Below, in pieces: positions 5,922 to 7,871 of a stretch of DNA of 7,871 nt. The position numbers and the translations under genes are program-made. The DNA is from CAZIRF01 sp964541755 (GTDB lineage Bacteria; Spirochaetota; Spirochaetia; Treponematales; Breznakiellaceae), in contig CAZIRF010000070.1 in the NCBI GenBank assembly GCA_964541755.1, positions 1-7,871 on the forward strand, in the 5' to 3' direction. Below the pieces are notes generated by a model that saw only the letters and a list, made by a program, of their open reading frames with translations, had not been told where the DNA came from and did not search any database. How positions within the stretch are numbered: position 1 is the first letter of the stretch; the number at the start of each line of letters is the position of its first letter.

Positions 5922-5940
5922 CCTTTGCCGCCGATTTTTT
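5910..5940 (+). terminator. Intrinsic terminator at the end of mnmA
   Basis: The stem CGGCA/TGCCG (5914-5918 with 5926-5930) is extended past one C-C mismatch by TCG/CGA (5910-5912 with 5932-5934), with a 7-nt loop, and runs straight into six T residues (5935-5940). The mnmA stop codon TAG (5919-5921) lies at the start of the loop. It separates mnmA from nifS, so nifS needs its own promoter or read-through. Confidence 0.75.
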
Positions 5941-6023
5941 GTACTATCAAGTGAGGCGTGAATCGGATATTCGCGTCAAGCTGCGGGCCGCGCAGAACGG
6001 CCTGTCGAGTCGGCGTTTTAGCC

Positions 6024-6029
6024 GGGGAG
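6024..6029 (+). promoter_or_regulatory. Ribosome binding site deciding the nifS start
   Basis: GGGGAG at 6024-6029 is 6 nt from an in-frame TTG at 6036. It overlaps the end of a small CGGC/GCCG hairpin (6011-6024) that could affect access. The upstream in-frame GTG at 5958 has no suitably spaced site. Confidence 0.65.
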
Positions 6030-6035
6030 TCTTCT

Positions 6036-7199
6036 TTGGACAGCACCTTTGTCTACATGGATTTCAATGCGACCACCCCCTTGCGGGAAGAGGTCAAGGC
6101 CCTCATGACAGAGAGCCTCGATATATATGCCAATGCCTCGAGCATGCACGAGGCCGGCCGAGGCGCAGCCAAACGCCTTGAGGCGGCGCGTGAAGAGGTC
6201 GCCCGTCTTGTCGGGGCGCAGGCACCGGATATCATCTTCACCTCCGGCGGCTCGGAATCGAATAACATGATCTTCCAAACCATGCTTATTGAGGGACCTA
6301 AGCGCAAGCGCAAGGGCATCATCATATCGGCCATAGAGCATCCCTGTGTCCTCAATGCCGCAGAAGAGCTCGAGCGGCGCGGCTTTACCCTGCGCAAGAT
6401 TCCGGTCGACGACAAGGGCCGCCTCGACCTCGACGCCTACCGCGCCGCCCTCGACAGCGATACCCTGCTGGTTTCGATCATGATGGCCAACAACGAGATT
6501 GGCACCATTCAGGATGTCCCCCTCCTCGCCGGCCTTGCCCGCGACGCCGGGGCTCTCTTTCATACAGATGCCGTCCAGGCCGCCGGGAAGGTCCCGGTCG
6601 ATGTGAATGAGCTCGGGGTCGATTACCTCACCCTCTCGGCCCACAAGATCTACGGCCCCAAGGGCGCGGGAGCCCTCTGGCGCCGCAAGAAGACCCCGCT
6701 TGAGCCCCTCATTCGCGGGGGGCACCAGGAACACGGCCTGCGCGCGGGGACCTACAACACCACGGCCATCTACGGCTTCGGGCTTGCGGCCAGATTGGCC
6801 CTTGAGGAGCTTCCAAGCTATCAGCAGAAGCTCTCTTCCCTTCGTTCACGCCTTCGCTCAGGCCTCCTCGAGCGCGTTTCGAACATCCGCATAAACGGCG
6901 ACGACGAACACTGCATTCCCAACACCCTCAACGTCTCCTTTCCGGGGGCCGAAGGGGAAGCCATACTCCTATCGCTCGACCTCTCCGGCATCGCGGCATC
7001 GACCGGATCGGCCTGTGCGTCGGGAAGCCTCGACCCCTCCCACGTCCTCATGGCGACCGGCGTGGGGCCCGAGCTCGCCCACGGCTCGATACGCTTTTCC
7101 ATGGGCAGGACCACGACGACGGCCGATGTAGACCGCATCCTCGAGGTCATCCCCCCGGTCATCGCCCGCCTGCGGGCCATGTCCACACTCACTCAGTAA
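6036..7199 (+). CDS. nifS: Cysteine desulfurase NifS/IscS family
   Basis: This PLP-dependent enzyme takes sulfur from L-cysteine as an active-site persulfide for Fe-S cluster assembly and tRNA thiolation. With the TTG start it has 387 residues, the usual length. The N-terminus VYMDFNATTP is typical. PLP-site residues are visible: SGGSESNN, His102 (AIEHP), the Asn-Asn-Glu after MMA, Asp178 and Gln181 (HTDAVQ), and the Schiff-base Lys204 in SAHKIYGPKGAG. The catalytic Cys327 is in GSACASGS, a long mobile loop as in group I (NifS/IscS) enzymes rather than SufS. Arg353 (GSIRFSMG) would bind the substrate carboxylate. I chose TTG 6036 over GTG 5958 because it has a well-spaced Shine-Dalgarno and because the residues before it do not look like any NifS. 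The nifU start is 12 bp past its stop. I found no convincing promoter in 5941-6035. It could serve both NifU and MnmA. Confidence 0.95.
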   Translation: MDSTFVYMDFNATTPLREEVKALMTESLDIYANASSMHEAGRGAAKRLEAAREEVARLVGAQAPDIIFTSGGSESNNMIFQTMLIEGPKRKRKGIIISAIEHPCVLNAAEELERRGFTLRKIPVDDKGRLDLDAYRAALDSDTLLVSIMMANNEIGTIQDVPLLAGLARDAGALFHTDAVQAAGKVPVDVNELGVDYLTLSAHKIYGPKGAGALWRRKKTPLEPLIRGGHQEHGLRAGTYNTTAIYGFGLAARLALEELPSYQQKLSSLRSRLRSGLLERVSNIRINGDDEHCIPNTLNVSFPGAEGEAILLSLDLSGIAASTGSACASGSLDPSHVLMATGVGPELAHGSIRFSMGRTTTTADVDRILEVIPPVIARLRAMSTLTQ

Positions 7200-7211
7200 A
7201 GGGAGACTTGC

Positions 7212-7808
7212 ATGAACGATTGGCTCTATTCCGACGTGGTCAAGGACCACTTCATGAATCCCCGCAACGTCCTCATGGGCGATGCCGATTCCTTCGAACA
7301 CAACGCCAAGGGGCTCACGGGCAACATCAAGTGCGGCGACCAGATGCTCTTCCTCCTCAAAATCGAGGAGGACGTTATCGTCGACGTGCGCTGGAAGACC
7401 TACGGCTGCGCGAGCGCCATCGCCTCGACAAGCATGCTCTCTGAAGTCGTCAAGGGCATGAAGATCGAAGACGCCTACTACATCACCCCCGAGATGATTA
7501 CCGAACGCCTTGGCGGCTTGCCGGAAAACAAGATTCACTGCTCGGTTTTGGGCGACAAGGCCCTGAGGGCCGCCATTGACGACTACCTCGACGCGACCGC
7601 CCGCCCGGGCCTCTTCAAGGAGAACGCGACCGTCATCTGTACCTGTCTGGGGATTACGGACAAGGACATCGAGCAGGCCTACAAGCAAGGCGCCCACGAT
7701 TGGGAGTCCCTGCAGGAGAAGACCAAGATAGGAAGCGTCTGCGGCGGCTGCAAGGGGCAGGCCCTCGAGCTTTTGCACCAGTTCGAACATCTCTACAGTG
7801 AAGACTGA
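7212..7808 (+). CDS. nifU: NifU-type Fe-S scaffold with central [2Fe-2S] domain, no Nfu domain
   Basis: The protein receives sulfur from NifS and builds Fe-S clusters for transfer to target proteins. Residues 1-130 form the IscU-like scaffold with the three ligand cysteines Cys41 (KCGDQ, with the conserved Asp43), Cys66 (YGCAS) and Cys110 (IHCSVLG). Residues 140-185 form the central BFD-like [2Fe-2S] domain with CxC (Cys143, Cys145) and CxxC (Cys177, Cys180). The 2-32-3 spacing is nearly that of Azotobacter NifU. The C-terminal Nfu domain of full-length NifU (about 300 residues in all) is absent: the protein stops cleanly at residue 198. The ATG has a GGGAG site 6 nt upstream (7201-7205). It follows nifS by 12 bp and is surely co-transcribed. 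A weak 7-bp hairpin with one mismatch (7810-7834) lies after the stop. Confidence 0.95.
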   Translation: MNDWLYSDVVKDHFMNPRNVLMGDADSFEHNAKGLTGNIKCGDQMLFLLKIEEDVIVDVRWKTYGCASAIASTSMLSEVVKGMKIEDAYYITPEMITERLGGLPENKIHCSVLGDKALRAAIDDYLDATARPGLFKENATVICTCLGITDKDIEQAYKQGAHDWESLQEKTKIGSVCGGCKGQALELLHQFEHLYSED

Positions 7809-7871
7809 AAGCCTTCTTTAGTAACCAGAAGCCTGCAGCTCAAGCTACCTTGGCGAATTGGGGGACCCAGT
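7809..7871. other. Non-coding tail of the window
   Basis: I see no gene in these 63 bases. AGCCTTCT (7810-7817) pairs with AGAAGCCT (7827-7834) apart from one C-C mismatch, with a 9-nt loop and no T-run, so a terminator here is doubtful. Confidence 0.4.

Noticed and set aside
5939..5971. TTGTAC ... GATATT as a nifS promoter
   Set aside because: The spacing is 21 bp and the -10 match is poor; TTGTAC also overlaps the terminator T-tract.
7851..7871. GGCGAATTGGG near the right edge resembles common cloning-vector flanks, and the window starts with TCGAG
   Set aside because: The match is only about 11 bases and is not followed by the expected polylinker; too short to claim vector contamination.
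1..7871. Mobile element, prophage, CRISPR or RNA gene
   Set aside because: No transposase, integrase, terminal repeats, spaced repeats or tRNA/rRNA-like segments are visible; the codon and base pattern is even across the window.

Overview
This GC-rich window holds five complete housekeeping genes plus one 5'-truncated gene. The best guess for the source is a high-GC member of the Spirochaetota. The main clue is a small PUR-domain (DUF3276/BpuR-like) nucleic-acid-binding protein, a family I know chiefly from spirochaetes and Bacteroidetes. The NifS/NifU pair, with no other isc or suf genes in view, fits this. The assignment is an inference from family distribution, not a sequence match. Nothing in the window indicates a phage, plasmid, transposon, CRISPR array, tRNA or rRNA.

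Layout. (1) Bases 3-956 (+) are the 3' part of an unrecognised protein gene. Its stop codon overlaps the start of rnhB (RNase HII, 956-1531, +), so the two are probably translationally coupled. (2) On the minus strand, a long phosphohexomutase gene (4348-2288) and a PUR-domain gene with a very long, Arg/Gly-rich, probably disordered tail (2260-1544) form a two-gene operon. It converges on rnhB with only 12 bp between the stop codons, and a hairpin spans both gene ends. (3) A 196-bp divergent region (4349-4544) carries a perfect 15-bp inverted repeat with a 3-nt loop. It also carries a near-consensus sigma70 promoter placed so close to mnmA that the mRNA should be leaderless or nearly so. (4) mnmA (4545-5921, +) ends in an intrinsic terminator that overlaps its stop codon. 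(5) nifS (6036-7199, TTG start) and a short nifU (7212-7808) follow as a tight pair.

How the genes work together: NifS takes sulfur from cysteine, NifU is an Fe-S scaffold, and MnmA uses sulfur to make 2-thiouridine at U34 of tRNA. The cluster therefore looks like a sulfur-trafficking unit. The most unusual point is that MnmA lacks the second catalytic cysteine of the E. coli enzyme (Ala at residue 241). It has no cysteine at all after residue 120, but it does have a CxxC pair at the first active-site cysteine. Together with the adjacent NifS/NifU genes, this raises the possibility of a variant sulfur-transfer chemistry. The mutase/PUR operon and rnhB are ordinary metabolism and nucleic-acid maintenance. 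I see no clearly new multi-gene system here; the interest lies in variant features of known families and in the mnmA control region.
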